64,000 nt of DNA, from assembly GCF_900111765.1 (NCBI RefSeq), contig NZ_FOIB01000003.1, positions 372,001-436,000 of the forward strand. The letters are read 5' to 3'. This stretch comes from Myxococcus fulvus (GTDB taxonomy: Bacteria; Myxococcota; Myxococcia; Myxococcales; Myxococcaceae). This document shows, in pieces, positions 51,869-61,802 of the stretch; position 1 is the stretch's first letter; each line of letters starts with the position of its first letter. Under the pieces are notes generated by a model that saw nothing but the letters and a program-made list of their open reading frames with translations, ran no database searches and was not told the DNA's origin. Made by a program: the position numbers and the translations under genes.

Positions 51869-53613
51869 GGAAGGGGCCTCTGCGCTCGGTTCGAGGACTT
51901 CAAGAGCGCCTCCCGGAACCGACCGTCACGAGCGGCGACGCAGACATTGAACCCATCCACCGTGCCGCAGGTGACCTGCTCGCCCAATCCCTGGAATAAC
52001 CCCAGCTTCGGAGTATCGACGACATAGAGCGTGTCCGACGAGAGTCGGCCCTGTGCGACATCGGCGACGAGTGCCTCGCAGCTCTGCTCGACATGTCGTT
52101 CGTTGATGCGAGCCACGTAGCCGCTGTTCGTCGACAGGCCCTTGCGATACGCGAGGTCCCCCCAGCGCACATAGTCATCCCGGCGGAACGTGTTCTGGGT
52201 GCACGGCAGCTTCGAGTCATGGATGTACGGCGGATACAGCACCACGTGCCGGTAGGACGAATCCACCTGTGCCCACTCCGGCGCACCCAGTCGCGGCCAC
52301 GGCGCCGGACGGAACCGCCGCTGCGTCCACAACTCCTCGGTGTCGACCACCTGGATGACCACCGCGCCCAGCAAGATGCCCGTGAGAACGGCGGGCCGCG
52401 CGCGCCAGCGCCAGAGGACGAGCGCCAGGATGCCGGTGAGCACCAGGTAATGGAGCGGCCAGATGAAGCGGCCTGAGGAGCGGAACATCCCCAGCACGGG
52501 CATGAACACGTCGGTCAGCTTGCGCACCGACAGCACGATGACGCCGCCGAAGGTCAGCGTCGTCGAGAGCGCGAGCAGCGTGAGCAGTCCCACCGCGACC
52601 AGCAATGGCCGATGGGCCCTGGCCCACGCTCGAACCTCGGCCCACCAGACCGAGGGTCGCCCCAGGAACGCGCCGAGCACCAGCACCCCGGTGCCGAGAT
52701 AACCGAAGCCCTCGTACTGGTCCTTCCGCGTCGGAAGCGCTGGCAACACCCGTGACCACGTCATCGGGTTGATCAGCGTGAGCATGTCCGAGCTGTACGC
52801 ACCGAAGCCATGCGCCGCGCCTCGTACACCCTGGCCCACGTATCCGAACGCGAAGAAGAGCCCGCCCAGCATGAGCGTGCCACCCAGGAACGCGAGTCCC
52901 GCCTGTCGCCGCGTGAGCAGCCGCTCCTGCCACGTCATGCTGACGAGCAGGGCCGTCGAGAGCGCGAAGACCATGACCATCAAATACGGGTGGACTCCCG
53001 CCGCGAGCACGTTGACGAGCAGGACGCCGCCCAACGTCCGCCACGCGCTTCGTGCATCCATCAGCGGGCGCAGGTGCAGCCACAGCAATGCCGTGAGCAT
53101 CCAATGCGCGCAGAGTGTGTCGTGCTCGAATCGGAACACGAGCACCGGCGCGAGCACGAACAGCGCGGCCCCCAGCAATTGATGCGCGGCCCGAGGCGTG
53201 AACAGCGCCATCAGCTTGACGCCCATGAACCCCTGGAGCGCGAGGCATGACGCGAGCCACAGCCCGATGAACTGGAAGTCCCGCGGCAGCCAGCCCGAGA
53301 AGGGCTTGAACGCCAGCGCGAGCCACGGGTTCGAATCCGTGAAGCCCACCGTCGTCGTGAGCGGTGCCATGTAGCCCGGCGTCCTTCCGAGGGGAAAACC
53401 CCAGGGCGCCTCGCGGAAGAACCACCAGCCGAGCACGTGCTGCGCCCAGTCTCCCCACCCCAACCACTCCAGATACGTGGGGTCCAGCGCCCGCGCGCCG
53501 CCCAGCGCGAGGAACCAGAGCACCCCCAGGAGCGCCCCCATCCAGGGGAGAAGTCGCGTCAGCGCTGTCCCGGGGCGCGCTGCGAGGCCAGGGCTGCGTG
53601 TGTGGGTACCCAC
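51865..53613 (-). CDS. DUF6311-type polytopic membrane protein (tandem copy 2)
   Basis: About 582 aa from the GTG at 53613, chosen because AGAGG lies six to seven bases upstream and the resulting N-terminus is closer to that of the paralogue. A TTG at 53676 would add 21 residues, without a ribosome-binding site. It is collinear with the downstream copy; close to nine in ten residues match by eye over the first 190 aligned residues (GDWAQHVLGWWFFREAPWG, SNPW, GDQYEGFGYLGTG-like). Divergence rises in the middle loops and C-terminal domain. Probably a tandem duplication with both copies functional. Confidence 0.78.
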   Translation of the reverse strand: MGTHTRSPGLAARPGTALTRLLPWMGALLGVLWFLALGGARALDPTYLEWLGWGDWAQHVLGWWFFREAPWGFPLGRTPGYMAPLTTTVGFTDSNPWLALAFKPFSGWLPRDFQFIGLWLASCLALQGFMGVKLMALFTPRAAHQLLGAALFVLAPVLVFRFEHDTLCAHWMLTALLWLHLRPLMDARSAWRTLGGVLLVNVLAAGVHPYLMVMVFALSTALLVSMTWQERLLTRRQAGLAFLGGTLMLGGLFFAFGYVGQGVRGAAHGFGAYSSDMLTLINPMTWSRVLPALPTRKDQYEGFGYLGTGVLVLGAFLGRPSVWWAEVRAWARAHRPLLVAVGLLTLLALSTTLTFGGVIVLSVRKLTDVFMPVLGMFRSSGRFIWPLHYLVLTGILALVLWRWRARPAVLTGILLGAVVIQVVDTEELWTQRRFRPAPWPRLGAPEWAQVDSSYRHVVLYPPYIHDSKLPCTQNTFRRDDYVRWGDLAYRKGLSTNSGYVARINERHVEQSCEALVADVAQGRLSSDTLYVVDTPKLGLFQGLGEQVTCGTVDGFNVCVAARDGRFREALLKSSNRAQRPLP

Positions 53614-53916
53614 CGACGTCCTCTTCCGCACAGCGGAACCGCGACGAGGCGCGGCACTCGGAGTGGGGCGGAGCAATACCCCGGGCGCAGGACCGGAACC
53701 AGCCCGCCGATACGCGAGAGGGGGACACCACCGTGGATTGACAGGTCAATCAAGAGCGCGGCGAACCGCGAGGTCCCTGTCGTTTCCACCGGAGGGAGGC
53801 GGGCATGGAGCCTTCGAGGGGCCCTTCATGCGCTCACCGTCGACGGTGGGCAGGGGTGTGTCCCGAGCGTCACGAGGTGCCGGAGCCCCGGGGCTCACGG
53901 CGTCCTCACCGGGGGC

Positions 53917-54129
53917 TCAGGACTCCGAGACGGGGTGGCCCCAGGGGTTGGTGCGCGGGAACTCGCGGAGCATCGCGCTCAAGCGGTACGCCGCCGCCAC
54001 CGTGGCGCTCTCCCGGACCCGCCGGGTCAGGGAGGCTCCGCGGGCCGCCGTGTCGCCCAGCCGCGCTGCCTGCTGCGCGAGCTGACGCTCCACCTCGGGA
54101 GACCAGCGGGAGAATTCGAGCCATTCCAT
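53917..54129 (-). CDS. Small protein, 70 aa, unknown
   Basis: The ATG at 54129 has AAGGAG eight bases upstream, strong evidence for a real gene. The product (MEWLEFSRWSPEVERQLAQ) is soluble and helical, with repeated Ala/Arg helices (ESATVAAAYRLSAMLREF) and a C-terminal NPWGHPVSES. No cysteines, signal peptide or membrane segment. No family recognised. An in-frame ATG at 54180 would add a basic 17-residue lead without a ribosome-binding site. Confidence 0.6.
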   Translation of the reverse strand: MEWLEFSRWSPEVERQLAQQAARLGDTAARGASLTRRVRESATVAAAYRLSAMLREFPRTNPWGHPVSES

Positions 54130-54638
54130 GGAACTGCTCCTTCGCGAACCACGCGTGAGGGGGAAGCGCCACCTAACCACTGGCGATCTCCGAATGCACG
54201 ACGCCGCGCGTTGCCCACGACGTCAGTGCGCTGTTTCCGACAGCGATTCCTTCTGCCGTTCGACAACTGCGATTCGATGTCAGTGCAATGTTGAACTCCG
54301 CGAGGAATGTCTGCCCACCTTGACGCCTCGCGGGAACCCACCGGGTGGGGAGTGCACCCCCGCCTGCAACCGAGAACACCCAGGGTCTGATTCCAGATGC
54401 TCGCCGAAGGGTGAAACTCAAACATGCAAGGAATTTTCCCCGCGGCGTTCTTTGAATCGAGAGGCGTGGGGTGGGGTGACGGGATGGGTCGCACGCTCGC
54501 CGGTGGAGGTGGCGAGGACTCGGGGCGCATCGTTTGCGCGGGCTGAGTGAAAACGCGACGGCGGCGCCTTTCTGGAGTCCACTCGCGTCAGGGGACCGCG
54601 CGAGAGCGAGGGTGAGTGGCCCGCTGATAATTCCAGCC
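54130..54638. other. Divergent intergenic region, about 510 bp
   Basis: It separates the 70-aa gene (leftward) from the MhpA-like gene (rightward). It is less GC-biased than its surroundings around 54240-54460. It contains two direct GTCAGTGC repeats (54222 and 54279) and a short CCCAC/GTGGG hairpin (54337-54349). I find no convincing promoter pair or gene; in-frame extension of the MhpA-like gene to 54534 lacks a ribosome-binding site. Confidence 0.4.
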
Positions 54639-56321
54639 ATGGCCTGGGGGATGAATCATCAAAGGCAGCTCAACAACGAGACGACCCGGAGGGCGGACGT
54701 GGCTCCAGAAACTGTTGATGTCATCATCGTGGGATGTGGACCGGTCGGAGCGATGGCGGCCAACCTGCTCGGACTGCAGGGCGTCAGGACGCTCATCGTG
54801 GAGAAGGAGCTGTCCGCGCACAGCCAGTCCCGCGCCATCAGCCTGGATGACGAGGCGCAGCGCATCTTCCAGTCCGTGGGCCTGGAGGGAGAGCTGGGGC
54901 CGGGCTTCCATCCCTGCAAGACGCTGCGCTACCTGGATGACCGCCTGCGCGTGCTCGCGGAGGTGGACTTCACGAAGCTGGACCGCCCCTATGGGCATGA
55001 CGTGGCCACCTTCTTCCAGCAGCCGAGGATGGAGGCGATGTTGCGCAAGGGCATGGCGCGCTTCGAGCACGTGGAGCTGTGGCAGGGCCACGAGGTCGAA
55101 TCCTTCGTGCAGGACGGAGAGGGCCTCACGGTGCGCGTGCGCGAGGTCGCCAGCGAGCGGGTGCTCACCGTCCGCGCGCGCTACCTGCTCGCGTGCGACG
55201 GCGCGCACAGCCCCATCCGCCGCAAGCTGGGCCTGAAGCTCGAGGGCACCACGGGCCTGGAGCACGCGCTCGCCATCACCGTGAGCACGTCATCGCCGGA
55301 GCCCGACTACACCAGCTACCTGTGCGGCCCGAAGCGCCGCGGCTTCATCGCGCGCACCGCGCGGGACGAGATGCGCTTCGACATCATCGTCGACCCGGAC
55401 GCGGACCTGGAGGCGGTGCGACAGCCGGACCACGTGCGCACGCTCATCGCGCCGTACATCGACCCGTCGACGGTGAAGATCCGCTCCATCAACGTGCACT
55501 CGTACCACTCGCGCCTGGTGGACCGCTGGCGGGTGGGGCGCGCCTTCCTGATGGGGGACGCCGCGCACCTGATGCCGCCCTTCCTGGGCCAGGGCTTGTG
55601 CGCGGGCTTCCGCGACGCGGCGAACCTGTCCTGGAAGCTGGCGCGGGTGCTGGACGGCTCGGCGGACGACTCGCTCCTGGACACATACGAGCAGGAGCGG
55701 CGCGGCCACGTGGCCGAGGTCATCAAGTCCTCGGACGCCATGGGCCGGGTGATGATGTCCGGAGGCCAGGTGCTCTCGCGCGTGCGCAACGCGCTCATCC
55801 AGATCCTCTACCGGCTGCCCGTCACCGGGGAGTTCATCCGCCAGTTCAAGGTGAAGCCCGTCTTCGCGCTGGAGCAGGGCTTCCTGCTCGGCGCACGACG
55901 CGGGAAGGCCGCGCCGGAGGGCACCTACTTCCCGCAGCCGCGCGTGGAGGTGCTCGAGGGCCAGCGGGCGCTCATGGACCATGTGCTGGGTGAGGGCTTC
56001 GTGGTGCTCACGCGGCCGGGCGCCTCGCAGGACCTGCAGCGGGAGGCCCGCGCGCTGGCGGCGGAGCTGGGCGCGCGTGCGTGGACCGTGCTCTCCGGCG
56101 AGCGCATCGGCGAGCCTCCGCCGGAAGCGTTCGTGGACACGGAGGGCCGGCTGGGCGCGTGGTTCGCCCACCACGGCAAGGACGTGGTGGTGCTCCGCCC
56201 GGACCGCTACGTGTACGGCACGGCGACGGGGCCGGAGCTGGAGGGGCTGCGCCGCTCGCTGCGCGGACGCATCCGCCCGCGCGCGCACACGGCGGCCGCG
56301 GTGGTGCGTCGCGCGGGGTAG
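54639..56321 (+). CDS. FAD-dependent hydroxylase, MhpA-like
   Basis: A 560-aa class A flavoprotein monooxygenase from the ATG at 54639 (54651 is possible). It has VDVIIVGCGPVGAMAANLLG (FAD), the DG motif CDGAHSPIRRKLG, and the GD motif FLMGDAAHLMPPFLGQG with CAGFRDAANLSWKL. This spacing and the 560-aa length fit 3-(3-hydroxyphenyl)propionate hydroxylase-type enzymes, which hydroxylate an aromatic ring. No meta-cleavage genes adjoin, so the substrate is unknown. A hairpin follows, and the diiron-type gene converges from the right. Confidence 0.9.
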   Translation: MAWGMNHQRQLNNETTRRADVAPETVDVIIVGCGPVGAMAANLLGLQGVRTLIVEKELSAHSQSRAISLDDEAQRIFQSVGLEGELGPGFHPCKTLRYLDDRLRVLAEVDFTKLDRPYGHDVATFFQQPRMEAMLRKGMARFEHVELWQGHEVESFVQDGEGLTVRVREVASERVLTVRARYLLACDGAHSPIRRKLGLKLEGTTGLEHALAITVSTSSPEPDYTSYLCGPKRRGFIARTARDEMRFDIIVDPDADLEAVRQPDHVRTLIAPYIDPSTVKIRSINVHSYHSRLVDRWRVGRAFLMGDAAHLMPPFLGQGLCAGFRDAANLSWKLARVLDGSADDSLLDTYEQERRGHVAEVIKSSDAMGRVMMSGGQVLSRVRNALIQILYRLPVTGEFIRQFKVKPVFALEQGFLLGARRGKAAPEGTYFPQPRVEVLEGQRALMDHVLGEGFVVLTRPGASQDLQREARALAAELGARAWTVLSGERIGEPPPEAFVDTEGRLGAWFAHHGKDVVVLRPDRYVYGTATGPELEGLRRSLRGRIRPRAHTAAAVVRRAG

Positions 56322-56338
56322 GGTGGCCGTGAAGACGA

Positions 56339-56377
56339 CGGGGCGCCCAGGCCGATTCCTCGGCCCGTGACGCCCCG
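56339..56377 (+). terminator. Terminator after the MhpA-like gene
   Basis: CGGGGCG (56339-56345) pairs with CGCCCCG (56371-56377), and inside it GGCCG (56350-56354) pairs with CGGCC (56361-56365). The hairpin is 18 bp beyond the stop codon and also lies before the converging gene's end. Confidence 0.55.
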
Positions 56378-56425
56378 GGGCATGGCTGAGAGGGGCTCGC
56401 CCTTCGAGCGGGCCCCGTGGGGACA

Positions 56426-57169
56426 TCAAGCCGCGGCGGGCTTGATCATCTGCTGGGCGCGCTCGACACAGTCGCCCATGAAGCGCAGGTAGATGTCCAG
56501 CGCCTGCGCGCCCGTCTTGCCGATGACCGCGGTCTTCTCGGGGACCTGGTCCAGCAGCTTGCCGAGCATGACCTCGTTGAGCGCGGTGTGACCCACGTCC
56601 AGCTCCGCGTGCTCCTTCACGAAGGACATCGCCTCCATGATGTCCTCGCCACAGACGCGCTTGGCCTGCTCCATCAGCCCGGGCGCGAACACGACGGACA
56701 GGTTCTCGATTTCATATTCGATGGCCACCTGCGCCGCCGGCATCTCGCCGACGATGGTGTCCTCGTGGATCTTCCGGTACTCGACCATCGCCTGCGTGGG
56801 CGTCTGGCTCAAGAGCGCGTTCACGTCCAGCTGGGGAGAGCGGCGCGAGTTCCACCGGGCCACCAGGTTCTTGGTGTCCTCGATCATCATCAGGTGGTGG
56901 CCCTCCTCGTGCTTCGCGTGGGTGATGAGCTTCTCGCCCACGTCCTTGAGGCCCATCTTCACGGAGGCCTCGCCCGCGCGGCGGATCCACTTGTCCACCG
57001 GCTCCGTCATGTAGACACCCAGCGAGTTGAGCTGGATGAGGAACCCCTCCACGAGCGCCGGGTCCACGTTGGGATCCAGCAGCGCCTTCAGCGCGGGGGA
57101 CGTCTTGAGGCGCTCGCGCACGGGGGCCACGTGCGGAACATAGTTCTGCTCCACGAATTGCTTGCTCAT
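56426..57169 (-). CDS. Heme-oxygenase-like diiron-type (HDO) redox protein
   Basis: A 247-aa all-helical protein. Candidate iron ligands are clustered as expected for HDO-fold enzymes: H87-E88-x-x-H91 in HAKHEEGHHLMM, E151/E153 in IEYEIEN, and H187, D191, H194 in EHAELDVGHTALNE. Relatives include TenA/PqqC-like proteins and iron-containing oxidases such as UndA or CADD. A non-heme diiron oxygenase is the best guess; the substrate is unknown. It starts 19 bp after the PilZ gene, so the two probably form an operon. ATG at 57169. Confidence 0.8.
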   Translation of the reverse strand: MSKQFVEQNYVPHVAPVRERLKTSPALKALLDPNVDPALVEGFLIQLNSLGVYMTEPVDKWIRRAGEASVKMGLKDVGEKLITHAKHEEGHHLMMIEDTKNLVARWNSRRSPQLDVNALLSQTPTQAMVEYRKIHEDTIVGEMPAAQVAIEYEIENLSVVFAPGLMEQAKRVCGEDIMEAMSFVKEHAELDVGHTALNEVMLGKLLDQVPEKTAVIGKTGAQALDIYLRFMGDCVERAQQMIKPAAA

Positions 57170-57188
57170 GTGTCTACCTCTGGGGCGT

Positions 57189-59333
57189 TTAGCGAGGGTT
57201 GTGGGCGCCGCGGCGCCCGATGGTCAGCTCACTGATGTGCTCGAGGAAGTCCGGAATCAGCTTGGAGGAGATGATCCACATGTAGGGATCGGGCCCTCCG
57301 TGGATGCCGGCCTCCTGCACGTAATCCCCCCCCTCGTCCTCACACAGGAAGTGGAACGAGGTGCGGCGGCGCGCCGCGTACCACCGGCGCGCGGCGTCCA
57401 CCAATGCGACATAGGTGGACGGTCCTTCTTCGGTCAGCGGGAACAGGCGCGCCATGTCCAGCAGGCAGTACAGGTTCGTGCCCCGCTGACCCAGCTCCAG
57501 CACCGTCGCGGCCACGGGGACTCCGTTGCGCCGCGCGACGAGAATCTCCCGCTCACGCTCGAGATTGAACTGCTTCCAGCGCGCCTGCACCGGGCGCATG
57601 TCGATGCGCTCGCGCGTGAAGTCCAGCGCGTCCACGTAGCAGGCGGGGCGGGTGCGCGCGATGGTGTCCGCCAGCAGCGTCAGCTCCTGCGCCGTCGCGA
57701 GGCCAATCTGGATGCCCTCGTGCGCGCGGCCCGTCTGCTCGTGCGTGTACACGTCCAGCATGTGCACCTTGCGCGTGAAGGCCAGGCCCTGGCCCGTCTC
57801 CATCTGCCGCTCGGCGTAGCGCACGTGCGCCTTGGCGATCCACGGGTTGAGCGCCTCCACGTAGGCCACCACCCAGCGGAAGTCCGGGTCGCTCTGCGGA
57901 TGCTCGAAGGTGCGCACGTACAGGTCGCGCATGATCTGCCCCGGCTCCTGCACGCTCGGGGGCGGCTTGCCGGGACGCTTGGCGACCTGATGCCCCATCC
58001 ACGCGTGGCGGTAGGGCTTCATGAAGGACAGCGTCGCCTCGGGGCCGCGCTCGGACGGCCACACCGCCTGGCAGAACAGCTGCGGAATCTCCGCGCCGCG
58101 CTTGGCCATGCTGCAGAAGGCCAGCCGCTGCTCCTCGAACTCCTCGGACGTCTTGCCCGCGAGGCTGAAGAAGCCCGAGCGGGTGAACAGGTCCCAGAGC
58201 CCGTCCTCCATGTTCTCGCTGGTGCGAGTGGCGGGGGACGTCGTCTGCGACACGAAGCGCACCCAGCGCGCCTCGTCCACGGAGTAGGGCTGCACGCTCA
58301 GGCCGCACAGCATGTAGCCATCCGCGCGGGGGCTGGTGACGTAGCGGATCTCCCCGCGCAACGTCAGCGTCTGGCCCTCGCCCGTCTGCAGCTCGATGTG
58401 CGGCGGCAGCAGGCCGGGGAACATCAGGTCCTCGGGCTTGCAGCGCAGACACAGGCCGGAGAACGACAGGTCCACCACGTCGCGCTGCAGCTCACCCAGC
58501 TCCCGCCAGAGCGGGTGGTGGAAGCGCACGTTCGCGCCCGCGGGGGCGGGGACGCGGCGGTGCCAGCGGTGACGGATGCGGGAGATGCGCGTGGGCAGCT
58601 GCGTGTAGAGCCGCTCGCCGTCGCCGCTGCCACCGTCCAGGCGCATGCGGTACGCGCTGTTGTAGCCGATGACGTCCACGTCGAAGGGCGCCTCGCCCCA
58701 CTCCGTGACGGGCTCCTCGGAGCGCCACTCCAGCTGCGAGGTCGCCGTGTTGAAGCGCTCGAGCACCATGCGCACCGAGCGGCCCTTGCGGCGCAGCACA
58801 CCGTTGTTCCCGGACGCGCAGATGGCCACGAGGATGGAACGGATGCGCTCGGGCTGGTCGATGGTGTCCTGCACCGGCAGCACCGACGCCGCCGGCTCCG
58901 CCACGCCGTTCTTCAGCGCGTCCGCCAGCAGGGAGAGAATCTGTCGGCCCTGCTCCACCGTCACGCCCACCAACTGCAGGCCGACGGGCGCGCTCGCCGT
59001 CTCCGCGTCCGCGCGGATGAACGCGCCGACGAGAGGACCGATGGTGAGCCCACGGCCCTTGAGGAAGACGGGCAGGGTGGGGCCCTCGGCGTGCGTCACG
59101 GGACCGCGCGGCATCACCCACACCACGGTGGGGCTCAGTCGCGTCACCTCACCGAGCGTCGCGTCCAGCGTGCCCAGCGAGCAGGTGATGGCATTGGCGC
59201 CCCGGCCGTGCAGCGAATAGCCCGAGTCGTCCAGCGCGGCTTCCGCTGGCGGCAGCGGAATCACATTGATGAAAGCGTCGCGGCTATCGAACTCGACCGT
59301 CCGCCGGTCGGAGAGCGGGTTTCCCCCTTCCAT
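57189..59333 (-). CDS. Multidomain PilZ protein with a GNAT-like C-terminus
   Basis: A 714-aa product from the ATG at 59333; a longer start at 59459 is possible. Residues 80-145 resemble a degenerate PilZ-type barrel (GVTVEQGRQILSLLADAL), 180-250 a YcgR N-terminal-like domain (RKGRSVRMVLERFNTATSQ), and 250-350 a canonical PilZ domain with an RxxxR-type segment (RHRWHRR) and DLSFSG (288-293). PilZ domains bind cyclic di-GMP. The last ~330 residues include ILVARRNGVPVAATVLELG, reminiscent of a GNAT acyltransferase core. Likely a c-di-GMP-responsive effector. It precedes the diiron-type gene. Confidence 0.78.
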   Translation of the reverse strand: MEGGNPLSDRRTVEFDSRDAFINVIPLPPAEAALDDSGYSLHGRGANAITCSLGTLDATLGEVTRLSPTVVWVMPRGPVTHAEGPTLPVFLKGRGLTIGPLVGAFIRADAETASAPVGLQLVGVTVEQGRQILSLLADALKNGVAEPAASVLPVQDTIDQPERIRSILVAICASGNNGVLRRKGRSVRMVLERFNTATSQLEWRSEEPVTEWGEAPFDVDVIGYNSAYRMRLDGGSGDGERLYTQLPTRISRIRHRWHRRVPAPAGANVRFHHPLWRELGELQRDVVDLSFSGLCLRCKPEDLMFPGLLPPHIELQTGEGQTLTLRGEIRYVTSPRADGYMLCGLSVQPYSVDEARWVRFVSQTTSPATRTSENMEDGLWDLFTRSGFFSLAGKTSEEFEEQRLAFCSMAKRGAEIPQLFCQAVWPSERGPEATLSFMKPYRHAWMGHQVAKRPGKPPPSVQEPGQIMRDLYVRTFEHPQSDPDFRWVVAYVEALNPWIAKAHVRYAERQMETGQGLAFTRKVHMLDVYTHEQTGRAHEGIQIGLATAQELTLLADTIARTRPACYVDALDFTRERIDMRPVQARWKQFNLEREREILVARRNGVPVAATVLELGQRGTNLYCLLDMARLFPLTEEGPSTYVALVDAARRWYAARRRTSFHFLCEDEGGDYVQEAGIHGGPDPYMWIISSKLIPDFLEHISELTIGRRGAHNPR

Positions 59334-59729
59334 GTCCAGGAGCCCCCTTCTCCGGTAGTGAGGAACGCCTGATGCGGATGGCGAAGTTGCAAGCACAACA
59401 GTTCCTCCCTGCTCCAGCGGTGCTGCGGTGGGCGGCATTTCGCTATGGGTCCGTATCATACGGAGTCGAGAGGAACAGTCAAATCGAATTTGTGCAGCCT
59501 TGCTGTTTTCGTCAAGGCGGGAATCTAGGGCACTGGGTCAACCCTGACAGGCCATTTCTCCAAGTTTCACGAACTGCATGCCCAGCACCCGACAACGGCA
59601 CGGCCAAGATGTCGCGAAGCTGTAATGTCTCCAGTCAACCACGCCCTGCGTACTTTCTCGTAGTGAAATGGAGCGCGTCGGATTCCGCCAGTAAAGTCCC
59701 TCTGTAGGGCCAACGGGACGAGGTGCGGC
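59334..59729. other. Divergent intergenic region, about 396 bp
   Basis: It lies between the PilZ gene (leftward) and the ATPase-remnant gene (rightward) and is relatively AT-rich for this genome (59440-59700). It contains the 13-bp palindrome CCGTATCATACGG at 59451-59463, a plausible operator, partly overlapping the alternative PilZ start at 59459. Otherwise no gene or RNA seen. Confidence 0.45.
59451..59463. promoter_or_regulatory. Perfect 6-bp-arm palindrome, possible operator
   Basis: CCGTAT-C-ATACGG is a perfect inverted repeat in an AT-richer segment 118 bp before the PilZ start. A dimeric regulator site is inferred from symmetry only. Confidence 0.35.
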
Positions 59730-60293
59730 ATGAGCGCGGCGCGGGACTGGGTGGACAGGACGTCGGGTGAAGCCGGGGCGGCGCCCCAGGCTGCTTCCCC
59801 GAGGGCCTCGCTGGCGTCGGTGGAGGGTCCGGATTCCCAGCAAGTGGATGTCGCGGCGCTCATGGGAGAAGCCCTGGAATTGCTGGAAGCCGCGCGAAGA
59901 ATCCACGGCATCGAAGTGAAACTGGAACTTCCAGAGGAAACCGTTCTGGCGCGGACAGGGGCGCGACGTACACGGCAGGTGTTGCTGCTGTTGCTGTCGC
60001 ACGCGGCGGACCACGCGGGGGAGGGAAGTGTGCGCCTGGTGCTGGACGCGCCGGATGACTTCGGTGACGAGCCGCCGCGCTTCCAGGTGGTGACGTCCAG
60101 GGCGCGGCTGTCCGCGCGGGAGCTGCAGGCGGTGTTCCTGTCGCCCATGCTGGTGGGCCCCGCGCACCGTCGGCTCGCCCGGGCCCGGGAGCTGGTGGAA
60201 TCCGTGGGCGGGACGCTCGGCGTGGAGCGTGGCGATTGTGAGGGCCTCACGGTGACGGTGGAGCTTCCCGCGCCGGGTCTCGCCTGCTGGTAG
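59730..60293 (+). CDS. Histidine-kinase-like ATPase remnant
   Basis: A 187-aa product from the ATG at 59730 (GAGG upstream). The first 35 residues are Ala/Ser/Gly-rich. After that, the order of helices and strands matches a GHKL ATPase: LLLLLLSHAADHAGEGSVRLVL at the N-box place, LARARELVESVGGTLGVERG near the G2/F region, and a closing VTVELP. The usual Asn of the N-box and the DxGxG box are missing, and there is no phospho-acceptor His domain. Probably non-catalytic or an altered kinase fragment. Stands alone upstream of icd. Confidence 0.7.
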   Translation: MSAARDWVDRTSGEAGAAPQAASPRASLASVEGPDSQQVDVAALMGEALELLEAARRIHGIEVKLELPEETVLARTGARRTRQVLLLLLSHAADHAGEGSVRLVLDAPDDFGDEPPRFQVVTSRARLSARELQAVFLSPMLVGPAHRRLARARELVESVGGTLGVERGDCEGLTVTVELPAPGLACW

Positions 60294-60396
60294 CGCGTGA
60301 GCAGGAGCAGTCTCCCGTGCCTGGCGCGCGTGCCCGAGCGCATGCGGCGCCGCTGGGTCCGATAAGTCCGGCAACCTGGAGGAGCGGCCAAACTCC

Positions 60397-60426
60397 TTGA
60401 CGGGAGGGGGGCGGGTTCTCGACTAT
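60397..60426 (+). promoter_or_regulatory. Promoter of icd
   Basis: TTGACG (60397-60402) and GACTAT (60421-60426) are separated by 18 bp, 44 bp before the icd start codon. Confidence 0.5.
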
Positions 60427-60470
60427 CCCGCGCCAATTCTTACACGGCCACACCTTCCAGGAGTACGTCC

Positions 60471-61769
<1,299 letters not shown>

Positions 61770-61802
61770 TCCCCTCGCGGGGAATTGGGAGACGGCGAAG
61801 CC

